Assembly: GCA_023390635.1 (NCBI GenBank)
Contig: JAEWCM010000176.1
Span: 28,138 to 92,137 of the forward strand
DNA: 64,000 nucleotides
Source of the DNA: Bacillota bacterium
Lineage (GTDB): Bacteria; Bacillota; Desulfitobacteriia; Desulfitobacteriales; Desulfitobacteriaceae
Reading direction: 5' to 3'
The notes under the pieces are model-generated. The model made no database searches. It was not told where the DNA came from and worked only from the letters and a program-made list of their open reading frames with translations. Of the stretch, positions 1-8,301 are shown one piece after another (position 1 is the first letter of the stretch; each line of letters begins with the position of its first letter). A program made the position numbers and the translations under genes.

Positions 1-120
1 TACATTATTATATGATTCACGACCTAGCTTTTCAATGGTAATTGCCAAGTATACAGTATTTACAAAGCACCATAACCTATGGTAAATGAAACGATCAAAA
101 TTTACAATAAAGTAACTTTT

Positions 121-152
121 AAAAAGCACCATCTGCAAAGATAGTGCTTTTT
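121..152 (-). terminator. rho-independent terminator of the CheY-like gene
   Basis: A 9-bp stem AAAAAGCAC/GTGCTTTTT continues after one mismatch into ATCT/AGAT around a GCAA loop. Read on the minus strand it ends in a T-rich run. It overlaps the stop codon of the receiver-domain gene, so it probably ends the transcript that carries that gene. Confidence 0.7.
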
Positions 153-507
153 AAACATATTGGCGAACCGTTTTAATTAATTCTTCCGGTCGAAAAGGCT
201 TGACGATAAAATCCAGAGCTCCTCTATCCAAAGCTTCCTTCACCATACTCTCCTGGGCTACCGCACTGCACATAATCACTTTTGCCTCTGAATCCATACT
301 CAGTATCCCATCAAGGGCGCTCAATCCATCCATCACCGGCATCGTAATATCAAGCAATGTTAAGTCAGGTCTTTCATCGGCAAATTTTTTAACCGCAACC
401 TCACCGTTTTCTGCTTCCACAACATCAGCATACCCATACCGGCTTAAGACTTGCTTGATCATCAAACGCATAAAGCTGGCATCATCTACAACTAGTATCT
501 TTTTCAT
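151..507 (-). CDS. CheY-like single-domain response regulator
   Basis: This encodes a 118-residue stand-alone receiver domain. The acidic pair is in ILVVDDA (residues 4-10), the phospho-acceptor is D53 in LLDITMP, the switch residue lies in CSAV, and the conserved lysine is in VKPF near residue 104. There is no output domain, so it probably acts by protein contact, as CheY or Spo0F do. The reading frame is open for 60 more codons upstream. The start at MKKILVV is preferred because the receiver fold begins there and GGGTGG lies upstream. It follows spoIIIAH on the same strand after about 130 bases. Its kinase and target are not visible here. Confidence 0.88.
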   Translation of the reverse strand: MKKILVVDDASFMRLMIKQVLSRYGYADVVEAENGEVAVKKFADERPDLTLLDITMPVMDGLSALDGILSMDSEAKVIMCSAVAQESMVKEALDRGALDFIVKPFRPEELIKTVRQYV

Positions 508-641
508 TCTTTGGCGTTCCCACCCTTTAATAAGGAAAATGCTATCTTTTTGGGACTTTTGTCCCAATCCTTCTTTTGTGAATTCGCTTTTTATATAAAT
601 TTTCCTGCTACGATTTATCAAAGAAAGAAAAAACTTTTTTA

Positions 642-1286
642 TTATGATTTGGTCGTAATTATGATTTTGTCCAAACGCACCTTGCATACTCGTACTACCG
701 TATCCTGAATGACTTTAAGCTGGCTGGAATCCAGCCGGTCGGTCAAAACCACCACAGTGACACTTTCGGGCTGAATGTTGACTACGTTCTCATCAAATCC
801 CCTCAACTTAAGCATACTCTCAATTTCATCTTCCTGCTGATTTTTCGTATTAAGAGCCAGCCATTTTTCTTCAGCATCTTTGCGCACACTTTCAATGTTG
901 GAGTTTCGCAGAGGAGTAAGCATTGCCTTGCTGTTCTCCCTGGTTTCCTCTCTCTCCATTCTATAATTGACAAAATAATCTTCTCCGCCTGTCTCATTCT
1001 GCTTCTGATTCTGATTACTTTGCTCTTGATTGCTTTGACTTTGACCCGTTTGCTCCTGATCACTTTGTACTTGGGCTGAGCCCTGCTGTGCCGCCACTAC
1101 CACCTCTTTGATTTGCCCTTCGTTTTCAGCCCCACTGCTGACCGCCAAGCTGTTTTCCTTGGCTTCACCCTTAGGCTGTTCTTTTGCCAGTACGCCATTG
1201 ATCCCGGCCCATCCCGCAGTCAGGATTACCAATGCGCCAATTGAATAGATTAAGATTTTTCTGATGCCTTCATATGTAGCCTTCAT
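642..1286 (-). CDS. spoIIIAH: stage III sporulation protein SpoIIIAH
   Basis: This is the last gene of the spoIIIA operon (214 aa). One membrane helix near residues 12-30 is followed by a low-complexity Gln/Ser/Asn-rich linker (about residues 70-95). The C-terminal part is the YscJ/FliF-like ring-building domain typical of SpoIIIAH (known for the family). In the developing spore it is expected to sit in the mother-cell membrane and bind forespore SpoIIQ to form the feeding-tube channel. It starts one base after the spoIIIAG stop, with a GGAGGG ribosome site, so it is translationally linked to spoIIIAG. The linker is unusually repetitive (Q-S-N-Q-E-Q type). Confidence 0.92.
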   Translation of the reverse strand: MKATYEGIRKILIYSIGALVILTAGWAGINGVLAKEQPKGEAKENSLAVSSGAENEGQIKEVVVAAQQGSAQVQSDQEQTGQSQSNQEQSNQNQKQNETGGEDYFVNYRMEREETRENSKAMLTPLRNSNIESVRKDAEEKWLALNTKNQQEDEIESMLKLRGFDENVVNIQPESVTVVVLTDRLDSSQLKVIQDTVVRVCKVRLDKIIITTKS

Positions 1287-1856
1287 TTAATTTCCCTCCA
1301 TTGATTCTACCGCTATTTTGTTGGCCGGAATGTCCAATAAAACCTTAACCGCCGAATGAATCGTTTCCTTGATCTTAGCATCTTTTGCCCCTTGGGCAAT
1401 CACCAGAACCCCAGCTACTTCCGGACGCTGTTCCTTAACAATCACCGGAGCGGAAGTTCCATTAGGTGTTACCAGCTGATTATTTTCCGTCGTTTCTGTA
1501 GTTTCTCTTGTTCCTCCTGAATTATCCGACTCTGTAGATTTTCGTTCAGTGACAGACTCATTACGGGCATAATCAGATTGCAGCCCTGTGGACAAAGTTA
1601 CCATCACTTGAACCTGACCGACACCATTGATTTTACTTAAGGATGCTGTTAATTTTGCTTCCATGGACTTTTCCAGGGTTGCCAACACCGAATTTTCCGT
1701 TTGAGACTGAGAGGCAGCAGCCGCAGCCGATAGATTATTCCCTCCCGTACTCGGTTCGGGATTCTCCTTTCCCAGCACCACAAAAGCTACCCCCAATATG
1801 ACCAGTGCTCCACACCATATCCATAATTTCTGAGGCATGTTTTTAAGTAAATTCAC
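1287..1856 (-). CDS. spoIIIAG: stage III sporulation protein SpoIIIAG
   Basis: This 189-residue protein has an N-terminal membrane helix (about residues 11-28) and a soluble domain related to ring-building motifs of secretion systems. Family members form large rings in the mother-cell/forespore channel. The protein shows the expected order: helix, Ser/Ala-rich linker, MEAKLTASLSKINGVGQVQVMV segment (in part), a threonine-rich insert, and a terminal PEVAGVLVIAQGA-like strand region. The start is a GTG at 1856 with a GAGGGAAT site. It lies between spoIIIAF and spoIIIAH and is almost contiguous with spoIIIAH. Confidence 0.92.
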   Translation of the reverse strand: MNLLKNMPQKLWIWCGALVILGVAFVVLGKENPEPSTGGNNLSAAAAASQSQTENSVLATLEKSMEAKLTASLSKINGVGQVQVMVTLSTGLQSDYARNESVTERKSTESDNSGGTRETTETTENNQLVTPNGTSAPVIVKEQRPEVAGVLVIAQGAKDAKIKETIHSAVKVLLDIPANKIAVESMEGN

Positions 1857-1883
1857 CTCATTCCCTCCTATCTTATCTCGTCT

Positions 1884-2510
1884 TTATTTAACTTCCGTAA
1901 CATCTACAATCTCCGAAGACAGATTCATCAAGGCTGAAAGCTTCTCTTTCACCTCCTTGATCTGCTCTGCATGGGCTGAGGTCCCCTGCTTTTCTTCTTT
2001 TTCCTTTGCTGCGGAGTCACTACTAAAACTATCGATTACCACCGGTTCAACGGCATTAATATTCCCTGCGTCGGAAGCAAATGTAAGTGCCACTTTAACC
2101 TTGGCAATCTGCGGCTGATCTGTAATTTTCTTTACCTCCTCAGCGAACTCTACATCGGCCTTTGCCGTTTCCACCCCTTTTACCGTTAAAGCGATGGCCT
2201 GTATTTGATTGGCAAGTATCTTCCGATATTGTTCCTGGACAGCCGTTCTCCCCACATCTTCCTCCGCCCCTCCATCTTGGGCCAGGGCCGGCATATCTTC
2301 CGTTTGCGTGGCACTCCAAGCAGGAATTTCCATTTCCAACGGCATTTTCAGCCATTGGGTCAGAGGATTCAGAAGAGCAGAAATCACGAACAATCCCATC
2401 ACTAACTGGACAAATCCCCGCATTGATTTATTAGGCAGTAATAGTTCCAGAACCGTGGCTAAAATCAGAATCATGATCAAGTTGCGTACCAAAACCTGAA
2501 GAGCCTCCAT
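1884..2510 (-). CDS. spoIIIAF: stage III sporulation protein SpoIIIAF
   Basis: The 208-residue product begins with two hydrophobic segments (about residues 9-25 and 34-50) that include the family-typical LLLPNKSMRGFVQLVMGL stretch. A soluble C-terminal half that resembles a degenerate ring-building domain follows. It is a component of the SpoIIIA-SpoIIQ complex needed for sigma-G activity in the forespore. A GGAGGTGG ribosome site precedes the ATG at 2510. It is 14 bases downstream of spoIIIAE and in operon order. Confidence 0.92.
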   Translation of the reverse strand: MEALQVLVRNLIMILILATVLELLLPNKSMRGFVQLVMGLFVISALLNPLTQWLKMPLEMEIPAWSATQTEDMPALAQDGGAEEDVGRTAVQEQYRKILANQIQAIALTVKGVETAKADVEFAEEVKKITDQPQIAKVKVALTFASDAGNINAVEPVVIDSFSSDSAAKEKEEKQGTSAHAEQIKEVKEKLSALMNLSSEIVDVTEVK

Positions 2511-2523
2511 GACTTACCACCTC

Positions 2524-3804
2524 CTAGCGCATCATGACCGAGAGATTTCCGGCACCGACAATAACCGCCACCGTCATGAAGAACATAATGGTTACGGAAG
2601 CGAGAACGGCAAAGACGTAAATTAGGCTTTGGGACATACCCTGAAGACTTTCTGCCAAGTCGCTTTGTCCCAAGGGCTCAACAATTGCGGCCGAAATCTT
2701 AAACACAAAGATCATGGCTACAATTTTCAGGATGGGACCGATACATATCATGATAATCGCAATAATAGCAATGATTCCTACTGCATTTTTCAGCAAGAGC
2801 CCGGAAGAAACTACAAGCTCCACTGCATCTTTAAAAAATTTCCCCACCACAGGAATCAAATCAGCCGAGTATTTAGCAGTACGTAAAGCAACACTGTCGG
2901 CTACGCCTCCTGTTACTCCCTGGACAGCCATCACCCCTAAAAAAGAGGTAAGGACAAGTCCTAAGCTGACCTTGCCGGCAAATTCAATCAAGCCGGCTAA
3001 TTTTTTTAATTTGAACTGAGAAGAAATCTGGTTAAATAATTTAAGCACCGCCCCCAGAAAAAAGAGGGGAAGGACAATATTTTTCAACAAGGTGACCAAT
3101 ACGGACAGACTTCCCAACACCACCGGCTTAAGAAGGGCCGCTGACGTTATATTCCCCATCGCTATGAGCAAGGTAAAAAGTACGGGAAAAGCTGTCTGCA
3201 CTAAGCCTACCATGTTGTCTATGGCTCCTTTGGCCACATCAATCGCTGCCTGAAAAGAAGTGAGCGCCAATCCTAATAGGACCAGATAAGTCATGATCTG
3301 CGCCAGCTTCCCGATCTCTCCTGCAAAGGCGATTTGCAGTTGCTGTAAGACGGCACACAAGACGGCCAGAATCAACAGTTTTCCGATTAAAGGAGCAGCC
3401 TGGATAAACTCCTGAGCCAATAATTTCAGCAGAGATTTTCCCAACTCCTGCGGATCAAGATTCAAACTGCCCTCTTTAAGACTGTCAAACAGTTGGGTAA
3501 GGGAAAATTCGGGCAAGGAAGCCTGCAGATCCGCATCCAAATTGGATAGAAAACTGCGCATTTCGCTTAGGTCAACCTGGGCTGACAGATCGGATTTATT
3601 ACTGGTACTATTATTTGAAGCATTATTAGCGCTGTTATTAAACCCGTTTTCTATCGACACACCCGATTGCCCTTGCAAGGGGGTTTGTCCGCTTCCATCC
3701 AGAGCCAAAGCATCATTCGCTTTAATTCCCGTCAGGATGAAAAAAAAAGTGATCAGCACCATCACAGACACTAAAGCTTTTTTGTATGTGCTCAACTTTT
3801 TCAC
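2524..3804 (-). CDS. spoIIIAE: stage III sporulation protein SpoIIIAE
   Basis: This 426-residue polytopic membrane protein has an N-terminal signal-like helix (residues 10-28), an Asn/Ser-rich periplasm-side linker, and about seven or eight further hydrophobic segments from residue 135 on. SpoIIIAE is the largest membrane protein of the operon and is thought to act as a permease-like part of the channel between mother cell and forespore (family knowledge). Translation probably starts at the GTG at 3804, overlapping the spacing of the spoIIIAD stop, which suggests coupling. The length matches the family. Confidence 0.93.
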   Translation of the reverse strand: MKKLSTYKKALVSVMVLITFFFILTGIKANDALALDGSGQTPLQGQSGVSIENGFNNSANNASNNSTSNKSDLSAQVDLSEMRSFLSNLDADLQASLPEFSLTQLFDSLKEGSLNLDPQELGKSLLKLLAQEFIQAAPLIGKLLILAVLCAVLQQLQIAFAGEIGKLAQIMTYLVLLGLALTSFQAAIDVAKGAIDNMVGLVQTAFPVLFTLLIAMGNITSAALLKPVVLGSLSVLVTLLKNIVLPLFFLGAVLKLFNQISSQFKLKKLAGLIEFAGKVSLGLVLTSFLGVMAVQGVTGGVADSVALRTAKYSADLIPVVGKFFKDAVELVVSSGLLLKNAVGIIAIIAIIMICIGPILKIVAMIFVFKISAAIVEPLGQSDLAESLQGMSQSLIYVFAVLASVTIMFFMTVAVIVGAGNLSVMMR

Positions 3805-3805
3805 C

Positions 3806-4192
3806 TCACCCTACCAATCGAATTAATGATTCTAGAATGGCTACAATAATTGGAATCGCTAAAACCAGAATTCCGACCTTGGCAGCTATCTCCACCTTAG
3901 TAGCCAGGGCCCCTTCTCCCGCATCCCGGCAGATCTGGGCTCCGAATTCGGAAATATAGGCTACTCCCACAATCTTGAGCACAATCTGCAGGTAATAAGA
4001 GCTGATGTTGGCTTGATCAGCCAGATTCTGCAACAATTCAATAACAATTTGGATCTTGCCTGCGATAAATAAAAAAATAGTCGCTCCGGCTAGAATACTT
4101 AGCTGGACAGCCAGTTCTCTCTTTACCTCTTTGAGTACAATTCCCAGAACAGTGGCAATTAAGGCTAACCCAACAATTTGCCAAATCTCCAT
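3806..4192 (-). CDS. spoIIIAD: stage III sporulation protein SpoIIIAD
   Basis: This small membrane protein (128 aa) has about four hydrophobic helices. It carries the conserved segments LILKEVKRELAVQLSI-like near the N-terminus and YISEFGAQICRDAGEGALA around residues 78-96, which are hallmarks of the SpoIIIAC/SpoIIIAD family. It is part of the SpoIIIA channel. GGGGGC upstream of the ATG is the ribosome site. Its stop lies two bases before spoIIIAE. Confidence 0.94.
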   Translation of the reverse strand: MEIWQIVGLALIATVLGIVLKEVKRELAVQLSILAGATIFLFIAGKIQIVIELLQNLADQANISSYYLQIVLKIVGVAYISEFGAQICRDAGEGALATKVEIAAKVGILVLAIPIIVAILESLIRLVG

Positions 4193-4203
4193 ATGTTAGC
4201 CCC

Positions 4204-4401
4204 CTAGTAAAGTTGGAATACGCTCTTAACCATGGTAAAAAGCTGAGAGATTCCTTGCACTACAATATACAGAACAACCAGCAATCCTCCGATACTTACC
4301 ATTTGTGCCAGCTCCTTTTTACCGGTCTGCTCCAGCACCGTCGTGAGAATGCCTACGAGAATACCGATTCCAGCCAGCTTTAAGATCATATCCAAACTCA
4401 T
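4204..4401 (-). CDS. spoIIIAC: stage III sporulation protein SpoIIIAC
   Basis: A 65-residue membrane protein with two helices, matching the family length. The frame is open for 33 codons further upstream, inside spoIIIAB, but the ATG at 4401 has a strong AGGAGGAG site and gives the canonical MSLDMILKLAGIGILVG start. SpoIIIAC and SpoIIIAD are homologous small components of the spore feeding-tube complex. The gene sits in standard operon order between spoIIIAB and spoIIIAD. Confidence 0.95.
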   Translation of the reverse strand: MSLDMILKLAGIGILVGILTTVLEQTGKKELAQMVSIGGLLVVLYIVVQGISQLFTMVKSVFQLY

Positions 4402-4421
4402 ATTTTTCTCCTCCTCATAAT

Positions 4422-4931
4422 TCAGATCAGAAAGATAACTCCGGCAATTCCAATCAGGAATCCCATATAGGACCACATTTTTGCCTGCTTTTCCGCCCAT
4501 ATCAATGTCTGCTCCCTCAGACCGGCCAATTGCCTTTGAATAATTTCCAACTGCTTATGCTGCTCATGGCGGTCAGAGCGCCCTAAGCCTTTCCCCACAT
4601 CCCGGATAACCATCCAGTCCTCCTCTTTCAGGGAAAAACACTCTGCCTGCTTGTGAGCCACCTCATTCCAAGCCGATCCTGCTGCCTCTCCTTCGGATAA
4701 CCGCTTGTGCAACTCAGAGAAAAAACTGCGCCACGGTTCGTCTGTCCGCTCGGCCAAAGTCTTGAAGGCCTCTGGCAAAGGAGTGGCTCCCCAGAATATT
4801 TCTGTGTCAAGCAAGGCGAGTGCTGTAGCACAGGCCCGGAGCTCCTGGGGACGGCAGCGTATCCTTCTGGCCAGCCAGAGTCCCAGACTGCCACAACCGG
4901 CAATAATGGCCAGAGCTCCAAATATCAACAT
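4422..4931 (-). CDS. spoIIIAB: stage III sporulation protein SpoIIIAB
   Basis: A 169-residue protein with hydrophobic segments at both ends (about residues 2-20 and 150-168) and a helical soluble middle carrying LRACATALALLDTEI and GRSDRHEQHKQLE motifs. This matches SpoIIIAB, which is related to the GspF/PilC fold of secretion systems (family knowledge). An in-frame GTG lies 15 bases upstream (4946). The ATG at 4931 is preferred because GGAGG sits 8 bases before it. It follows spoIIIAA by about 30 bases. Confidence 0.92.
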   Translation of the reverse strand: MLIFGALAIIAGCGSLGLWLARRIRCRPQELRACATALALLDTEIFWGATPLPEAFKTLAERTDEPWRSFFSELHKRLSEGEAAGSAWNEVAHKQAECFSLKEEDWMVIRDVGKGLGRSDRHEQHKQLEIIQRQLAGLREQTLIWAEKQAKMWSYMGFLIGIAGVIFLI

Positions 4932-4962
4932 GCTTTCTTCCTCCACTTATCGGTTTGTTTCT

Positions 4963-6009
4963 TCAGCCTAAAACCGGAAGACCGGTGGCCAGATCATAAA
5001 CCCCTTCCACCGTTCCCGGCCCCTTACGCCGGCTTAACAACACAGCCCGTTCAAATACTCCTTCTTCCAACAAAGCCTTTAGCGAGGGTCGGCGCAATGC
5101 TTCTTGCAACGACCCGGCATGAGCCGTACTGAGTATGCCCACGCCGCTTCTCAAAGCCTCCGATACCGCCGCCACATCATCCTGATGTCCCAGTTCATCC
5201 ACCGCCAGTACGTTTGGAGCCATTGCCCTGATCATCATCCCCATGCCCGATCCTTTGGGACACCCGTCCAGTACATCGGTGCGCATCCCCAAATCATAGG
5301 TGGGAATTCCCTGCCACATCCCGGCCAGTTCACCTCTTTCATCAACCACACTCACATTCTGTCCTTTTAAACCGATACTCGGTACTCCATCGCTTAACAG
5401 CCGGATTAGTTCCCGCAACAAGGTTGTCTTTCCCGCCCTGGGCATCGACAGAATAATCGTATGGTAGAGTATTCCTTCCGGTCTGAGCAGAAAGGGCAGA
5501 ATGGACCGTCCTGCTCCTCCCACGGCTTTGGCCAGCCTTATGTTTAAGGCCGAAATATGTTTAATGGTTTGTACCTCACCCTTGTATATCACGGCCTTGC
5601 CTGTCACCCCTACCCTGTGTCCACCCGGCAAGGTGATAAAGCCCTGTCTCAGTTCCTCTTCAGCTGCATAAACTGAGCTTTGGGTCATCTTTTCCAGACA
5701 TTGCATCAGGTCTTCGTGAGTGATATAATATGGATTCTTATTTCCAATTTCCCCTTCGCCGCTCACCAAATAGTCCTTTCGGGCACTTGCCAACAACAAG
5801 GGTCGCCCGACCCTCAGCCTAATCTCTTCAATTTCCCCCAAAGTCAGGGATTGAATTTTATTCATAATCTGCGCCAAATCATCACTCAACCACCGGCTTA
5901 ATTCTCGCCACTCCGAGTTGCCCTTTGTTTCACCCCGCTTTACCATAGGGTTCGGTTTGACAATCGCGCAATCAGTGTCCTGTGTTGAAAATGAATAATG
6001 CAGAGCCAT
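4963..6009 (-). CDS. spoIIIAA: stage III sporulation ATPase SpoIIIAA
   Basis: First gene of the spoIIIA operon (348 aa), the cytoplasmic P-loop ATPase that powers or gates the SpoIIIA channel. A Walker A site is visible as PRAGKTTLLREL near residue 192, a Walker B-like region as VLAVDELG near residue 268, and the conserved STAHAGSLQEA follows. The residue at the usual first glycine of the P-loop is serine, while the GKTT core is intact. A GGGGGG run lies 6 bases before the ATG at 6009. In related spore-formers efp usually lies just upstream. Here efp is about 27 kb away. Confidence 0.93.
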   Translation of the reverse strand: MALHYSFSTQDTDCAIVKPNPMVKRGETKGNSEWRELSRWLSDDLAQIMNKIQSLTLGEIEEIRLRVGRPLLLASARKDYLVSGEGEIGNKNPYYITHEDLMQCLEKMTQSSVYAAEEELRQGFITLPGGHRVGVTGKAVIYKGEVQTIKHISALNIRLAKAVGGAGRSILPFLLRPEGILYHTIILSMPRAGKTTLLRELIRLLSDGVPSIGLKGQNVSVVDERGELAGMWQGIPTYDLGMRTDVLDGCPKGSGMGMMIRAMAPNVLAVDELGHQDDVAAVSEALRSGVGILSTAHAGSLQEALRRPSLKALLEEGVFERAVLLSRRKGPGTVEGVYDLATGLPVLG

Positions 6010-6092
6010 CTTTGTCCCCCCTGTTTAGAAGGTATGTCCCTGCTTTCAATTTTAGACATGCTGATTTTGGTAAGAAAAAAGAATAAAAAAAA

Positions 6093-6123
6093 CGAAATGG
6101 AAGCTGCCCCAGCTTCCATTTCG
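6093..6123 (-). terminator. strong intrinsic terminator downstream of the quinone reductase gene
   Basis: A perfect 14-bp inverted repeat (CGAAATGGAAGCTG and its complement) encloses a 3-base loop. On the minus strand it is followed directly by a run of Ts (complement of 6081-6092). It separates the 6162-6743 gene from the spoIIIA operon. Confidence 0.9.
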
Positions 6124-6161
6124 TATACTGAAAATCTATCTCCGTTAATCATTTTAAAATA

Positions 6162-6743
6162 CTAGAGGGACGCCCGTATTACTTTTTCTACCGCCTCTAA
6201 ATATTCCTTGCGCATTTCATCTGATACATAGGGAACCTCACCAAAAAATATATGCTTAACTTCTTCAATACCACAGAAGTTAAAGATCCCCTGATCCACC
6301 CCTTTTGTCATTGCATCATGCATTCCGCTTTTAGCATACAAATCACTTGATGCCCCGGTCGTGGAAAACACTAAAGCCTTTTTACCTTTTAACAGTCCCT
6401 GCGGCTCTCCATTGACATATTGATAGGCAAAACCATTGGCAAAGACACGGTCAATATATCCTTTCAGCCGTGCCGGCATTGAGCCCCACCATACCGGATA
6501 AATCAGAGTTATTACATCGGCCCAGCGTATATGCTCCTGCTCTGCGCCGATATCTTCCGGCACCTGACCACGCTTGAACGCTTCAAAATCCGCCGGTTTG
6601 AGCACCGGGTCAAAGTCCATCTGATAAAGGTCTCTCAGTCTGATACTGCTTCCCATTTCTTCCGATATCTTAACGACCGTATCAGCAATACCTTTCCCAA
6701 AACTGTTGGGATTAGGATGAGTAAAGATGATTAAATGATTCAT
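6162..6743 (-). CDS. NAD(P)H:quinone oxidoreductase, flavodoxin-like fold
   Basis: The 193-residue protein starts with the FMN/FAD-binding MNHLIIFTHPNPNSFG segment. The active-site block YPVWWGSMPARLKGYIDRVFANGFAY (in part, near residues 81-106) and the TTGASS loop near residue 128 follow. These are features of the KefF/MdaB/NQO1 family, which transfers two electrons from NAD(P)H to quinones or related compounds in the cytoplasm. A clear AAAGGAGGG site precedes the ATG. It is a single-gene unit ending at a strong terminator. A 10-bp palindrome (ATGAATTCAT) lies in its short upstream region and might be an operator. Confidence 0.86.
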   Translation of the reverse strand: MNHLIIFTHPNPNSFGKGIADTVVKISEEMGSSIRLRDLYQMDFDPVLKPADFEAFKRGQVPEDIGAEQEHIRWADVITLIYPVWWGSMPARLKGYIDRVFANGFAYQYVNGEPQGLLKGKKALVFSTTGASSDLYAKSGMHDAMTKGVDQGIFNFCGIEEVKHIFFGEVPYVSDEMRKEYLEAVEKVIRASL

Positions 6744-6851
6744 TTACATACCCTCCTTTATGCCTCTTTAGTTTATGAATTCATTTAATTTTTACTCATC
6801 CTAACTAAATATTCTCTTTTATAATCAAACAATCTCCTGATTAAAAGCAAG

Positions 6852-8015
6852 TTATAATTCCATAGCTATTCTGTTTAATTCCTCTGACATAGCGGTAATC
6901 TCTTCAATGCTGGCTGTAACTTCCTCTGTGGCGGCAGCTTGATCTTGGCTTGCATAGAGTGAACTAAGGCTTTTATTTGCAGTATCTTCCACTTTTTGTT
7001 TTATATTATCCGTTAATTTTGTTATTTGAGGAACTGTACTCTTTGACTGGTCAGAAAGCTTCCTTATTTCTTCGGCTACAACACCAAAGCCCCGAGCCGA
7101 TATCCCGCTGGCCCGTGCGGCCTCAATCGCTGCATTCATTCCCAGCATTTTTGTCTTGTCTGCTATTCTTTTAATAAATACTGCAATTTCATTGATTCCT
7201 TCAGAAATATCGTTGATTTCTTTGACACTTTTATTCAATCCTTCCTCATTGGAATGGATATAGGTGGCTGAAGCTGCCAATTCTTCAACAGCAGACGCTA
7301 TTGCTGCAAGTCCTTCTTCCAGATTTTTAGACATGTTTCGTAATTGCGCCGCATTCTTTTTGGGAAAGATGATCCCTAAGGTTGCCACAACCTCGTTTTT
7401 ATTCTCCATATCAAACAAAGGATAAACACTTATAAAAAGGGGGGTATCAGATATTCCAGATTGTTCAGCACTAATTTCTGTTGAAAGAGGCTTTTTGTCT
7501 CTGATTACCTTCGCCGCCACATCATTCTCCTGTAATTCATAGCCTTGAAAAATCCCTGGGCTATCAAATTTCTGCGATGCTCTTTTATATACCACTTTGT
7601 TTAAATCAGTCAGATAGAAAAGTGATCCTTCCGAAAACATCTCCACCAAGATAGGAGCAAAGCTCTCGAACGCGTAGACGACAGGATGGAATATAGGTAT
7701 AGCAATACTGAATGCTGCCACTGCCTCACCGTCATCGTTGAGAACGGGAATTGAGGTCAGAGATAGCCTGTTACCAAAATCTGCAGCAGGGACAATCTGA
7801 GTTATAATGCGTTTTTCCCGGATTGATATTATCGATGAGTAGTTATCTCCCAATTGATCTCCGACTTTCATTATCTCCAGTTCGAAGTTTTCTGATTTTT
7901 TTGTCCAGGTTACATGTTTTCCTTCTACCAGCCAAAACATCATTCCGTCGTTCATGACCATTGACATTACTTCCGCCATTGCTTTGCATGAATTAAGCCC
8001 AGAAAGTTGAATCAT
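6852..8015 (-). CDS. soluble methyl-accepting chemotaxis-type sensor
   Basis: A 387-residue protein without membrane helices. The N-terminal two-thirds (about residues 1-225) look like a tandem sensory region of PAS/Cache-like type. The C-terminal part is a shortened MCP signalling domain with the hairpin tip region MLGMNAAIEAARA and GFGVVAEEIRKLSDQS. The protein ends soon after, so it lacks the usual long distal helix. Start candidates are at 8063, 8033 and 8015. The last has GGAG 7 bases upstream and is preferred. It probably signals in the cytoplasm to a CheA or another partner not encoded here. Tandem palindromes lie about 200 bases upstream. Confidence 0.8.
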   Translation of the reverse strand: MIQLSGLNSCKAMAEVMSMVMNDGMMFWLVEGKHVTWTKKSENFELEIMKVGDQLGDNYSSIISIREKRIITQIVPAADFGNRLSLTSIPVLNDDGEAVAAFSIAIPIFHPVVYAFESFAPILVEMFSEGSLFYLTDLNKVVYKRASQKFDSPGIFQGYELQENDVAAKVIRDKKPLSTEISAEQSGISDTPLFISVYPLFDMENKNEVVATLGIIFPKKNAAQLRNMSKNLEEGLAAIASAVEELAASATYIHSNEEGLNKSVKEINDISEGINEIAVFIKRIADKTKMLGMNAAIEAARASGISARGFGVVAEEIRKLSDQSKSTVPQITKLTDNIKQKVEDTANKSLSSLYASQDQAAATEEVTASIEEITAMSEELNRIAMEL

Positions 8016-8210
8016 ATTATCGCTCCATTCCATAGCTATCGTGAGATATAGCCTTCTGTGCATAATCTAACATGCATAATTCATGCCAAAATAATCCAAT
8101 ACTTTTATTGTCAATTGGCCAAAACGAATAGGTCATTAAAATAACAGCATAATACGCCTTTAAGCACCACTGGCATAAGAGAATCCTTATAAAAGACCCA
8201 TATCGAATTC

Positions 8211-8249
8211 TGTTCAATTTGAACATATTGTTCAAAACATATTGCTCAA
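8211..8249. promoter_or_regulatory. tandem TGTTCAA/TTGAACA palindromes, probable operator
   Basis: Three alternating half-sites occur in a row: TGTTCAA (8211-8217), TTGAACA (8219-8225) and TGTTCAA (8229-8235). A related TTGCTCAA is at 8242-8249. The first two form a 15-nt palindrome and the second and third a 17-nt palindrome. The array lies in the intergenic region upstream of the chemoreceptor gene. The spacing differs from the FNR and CprK consensus. The cognate regulator is unknown. Confidence 0.5.
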
Positions 8250-8301
8250 ATTCATCCAGTTTTAGGGCTCATTCCCTTTCCGAAAATGCATGTAAACACA
8301 C

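Noticed and set aside
200..598. Plus-strand open frame over the CheY-like gene
   Set aside because: It is antisense to a clear receiver-domain gene, has no ribosome site and no recognisable family.
5940..6152. 70-codon minus-strand frame across the start of spoIIIAA
   Set aside because: It overlaps spoIIIAA and a strong terminator and shows no family similarity.
8017..8235. 72-codon frame upstream of the chemoreceptor gene
   Set aside because: It has no ribosome site and its start covers the palindromic operator-like array.
8211..8249. FNR or CprK (dehalobox) site
   Set aside because: The half-site spacing does not match TTGAT-N4-ATCAA or TTAAT-N4-ATTAA, so no such regulator is named.
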